Assembly (NCBI RefSeq): GCF_016725325.1
Contig: NZ_CP068083.1
Location: 3,658,001-3,722,000, forward strand
Reading direction: 5' to 3'
Source: Sphingobacterium spiritivorum
Lineage (GTDB): Bacteria; Bacteroidota; Bacteroidia; Sphingobacteriales; Sphingobacteriaceae
Length of the DNA stretch: 64,000 nt
Shown: in pieces, positions 63,127 through 64,000 of the stretch
Layout: every line of letters begins with the position of its first letter
Position numbering within the stretch: the stretch's first letter is position 1
Translations under genes and position numbers: made by a program
Notes under the pieces: generated by a model
What the model saw: the letters and a program-made list of their open reading frames with translations, nothing else
Told to the model about the DNA's origin: nothing
The model's database searches: none

Positions 63127-64000
63127 ATGGCGAGTAAAATCTATAAAATTATTTTCTTTATTCTGGGTCTTGGTACTTTGGGCTATATGGTCTATTCCCT
63201 TGGTCCGGAAGTAATATGGGAAAATATACAAAAGACAGGGTGGTGGTTTGTACCGGTTCTGCTGAGCTGGCTGGTCATCTACCTGATGAATGCTATGGCT
63301 CTGAGAGATATTCTTCTGGAAAAGGATAACCCTAAGACACGACTGCCATTTGGTAAAATCTTTCAATTGATTGTTACCGGTTTTTCTATCAATTATATCA
63401 CACCTTTTGTGGCACTAGGAGGAGAACCATACCGTATTATGGAACTGAAGCCCTATGTAGGGAGTTCTAAAGCCGGATCCTCTATTTTGCTGTACACGAT
63501 GATGCATATCCTTTCTCATCTTGTATTCTGGGTAGCATCGGTAGGCCTTATTCTCTGGTTTGTACCTGCAAGTAAAATTGTCGTAATCGCGTGTGTGACT
63601 ATTATTCTGATGGCTGTGCTGGGGGTGTGGTGGTTTTCAAAAGGATACAAAAAGGGAATTACAGTGAGTCTGATGAAGTCTCTTAGTAAGCTGCCTTTTG
63701 TAGGAAAGAAAATAGCGCTGTATGAGCAGGAGCATCACGAACTTTTGACAGATGTAGATAATCAGGTGAGGTCGTTATATGTAGATCGTAAGAGAAATTT
63801 CTACACCTCTTTATGCTGGGAGTTTTTTGCCCGTGTAGTTGGATGTGCTGAAATTTATTTTATAGCCCACGCATTGGGACTTCCGATGACTTATATCGAA
63901 TGTCTGATTGTAAGTTCCGGATCATCTCTGTTTGCCAATCTGATTTTCTTTTTCCCTATGCAATTAGGCACGCGGGAAGGGGGGATGGCTATGGCTGTCG
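63127..64000 (+). CDS. LPG-synthase-TM/AglD-type membrane protein (flippase-like), partial
   Basis: A coding region with no stop before the window end (291 codons seen). Predicted: membrane helix at 5-25, a second from ~38, then FSINYITPFVALGGEPYRI near 95-115, a family hallmark (P-x-GGEPxR), and LYTMMHILSHLVFW near 130. Later hydrophobic segments and PMQLGTREGG at the end match the LPG_synthase_TM family (also called UPF0104/AglD). Members are lysylphosphatidylglycerol synthases or glycolipid-related flippases. It is 6 bp after the CDP-alcohol phosphotransferase gene, suggesting lipid-linked product export or modification. Confidence 0.8.
   Translation, partial: MASKIYKIIFFILGLGTLGYMVYSLGPEVIWENIQKTGWWFVPVLLSWLVIYLMNAMALRDILLEKDNPKTRLPFGKIFQLIVTGFSINYITPFVALGGEPYRIMELKPYVGSSKAGSSILLYTMMHILSHLVFWVASVGLILWFVPASKIVVIACVTIILMAVLGVWWFSKGYKKGITVSLMKSLSKLPFVGKKIALYEQEHHELLTDVDNQVRSLYVDRKRNFYTSLCWEFFARVVGCAEIYFIAHALGLPMTYIECLIVSSGSSLFANLIFFFPMQLGTREGGMAMAV

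Overview
The window looks like a chromosomal segment of a Bacteroidota bacterium, most likely Sphingobacteriaceae (Sphingobacterium-like). The evidence is a SusC/SusD pair behind an ECF sigma/FecR pair, DUF4974-type FecR, DUF4369/TlpA and other Bacteroidota-typical families, moderate-to-low GC, and several promoters of the Bacteroidota type (TTTG, 19-21 nt, TAnnTTTG) with little sign of Shine-Dalgarno sequences. No prophage, insertion sequence, CRISPR array or rRNA operon was found. The assignment is by inspection, not by database search.

Layout. 0.2-2.9 kb: AT-rich ArsR regulator, luciferase-like monooxygenase and a CDF metal exporter. 3.0-6.4 kb: lepA, folD and a His-rich, Ala/Lys-rich lipoprotein. 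6.5-9.3 kb: copper ATPase plus a small HMA copper-binding protein. 9.3-14.6 kb: a VOC protein, then an AraC-type regulator divergent from two half-size ABC transporters (YbtPQ/IrtAB-like layout). 14.8-21.4 kb: ECF sigma, FecR, SusC, SusD. 21.5-25.5 kb: a two-component system followed by a helically phased repeat array, a UspA-like gene, a small membrane-anchored protein and a YoaK-type membrane protein. 25.7-36 kb: Tat-exported aldo/keto reductase, lipoprotein, Na+/H+ antiporter, two bestrophin-family channels, a TlpA-like thioredoxin, an alpha/beta hydrolase, tRNA-Ser, GH25 lysozyme, rhodanese and thioredoxin. 36-45 kb: CNNM/CorC-type protein, rpoN, a class A PBP, a very large zincin/propeller/barrel protein and a degenerate GIY-YIG protein. 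45.2-51.1 kb: a LexA/CI-like S24 regulator followed by rimP-nusA-infB. 51.3-54.3 kb: a ferredoxin-reductase-like protein and acetoacetyl-CoA synthetase. 54.3-54.7 kb: a non-coding cluster of REP-like hairpins. 54.7-58.7 kb: gdhA and the methionine importer metNIQ. 59.2-64 kb: an inositol-phosphate cluster (INO1, nucleotidyltransferase, ATP-grasp enzyme, CDP-alcohol phosphotransferase, membrane flippase-like protein) that runs off the end of the window.

The most interesting points are regulatory and biosynthetic. (1) The inositol cluster combines Ino1, a sugar-nucleotidyltransferase-like protein, an ATP-grasp ligase and a CDP-alcohol phosphotransferase with an unusually spaced catalytic motif; this could be an undescribed inositol lipid or headgroup pathway. 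(2) Nine TAA-centred repeats at about 10-11 bp spacing lie between a histidine kinase and a promoter that has a good -7 box but no -33 box. (3) The S24 regulator's own promoter and the neighbouring rimP-nusA-infB promoter share a 16-bp dyad. (4) Short terminator-like leaders lie between promoter and first gene of both metNIQ and rimP-nusA-infB. (5) Three tandem ~104-bp units and one inverted unit carry covarying hairpins with a GAGGAC-type loop.
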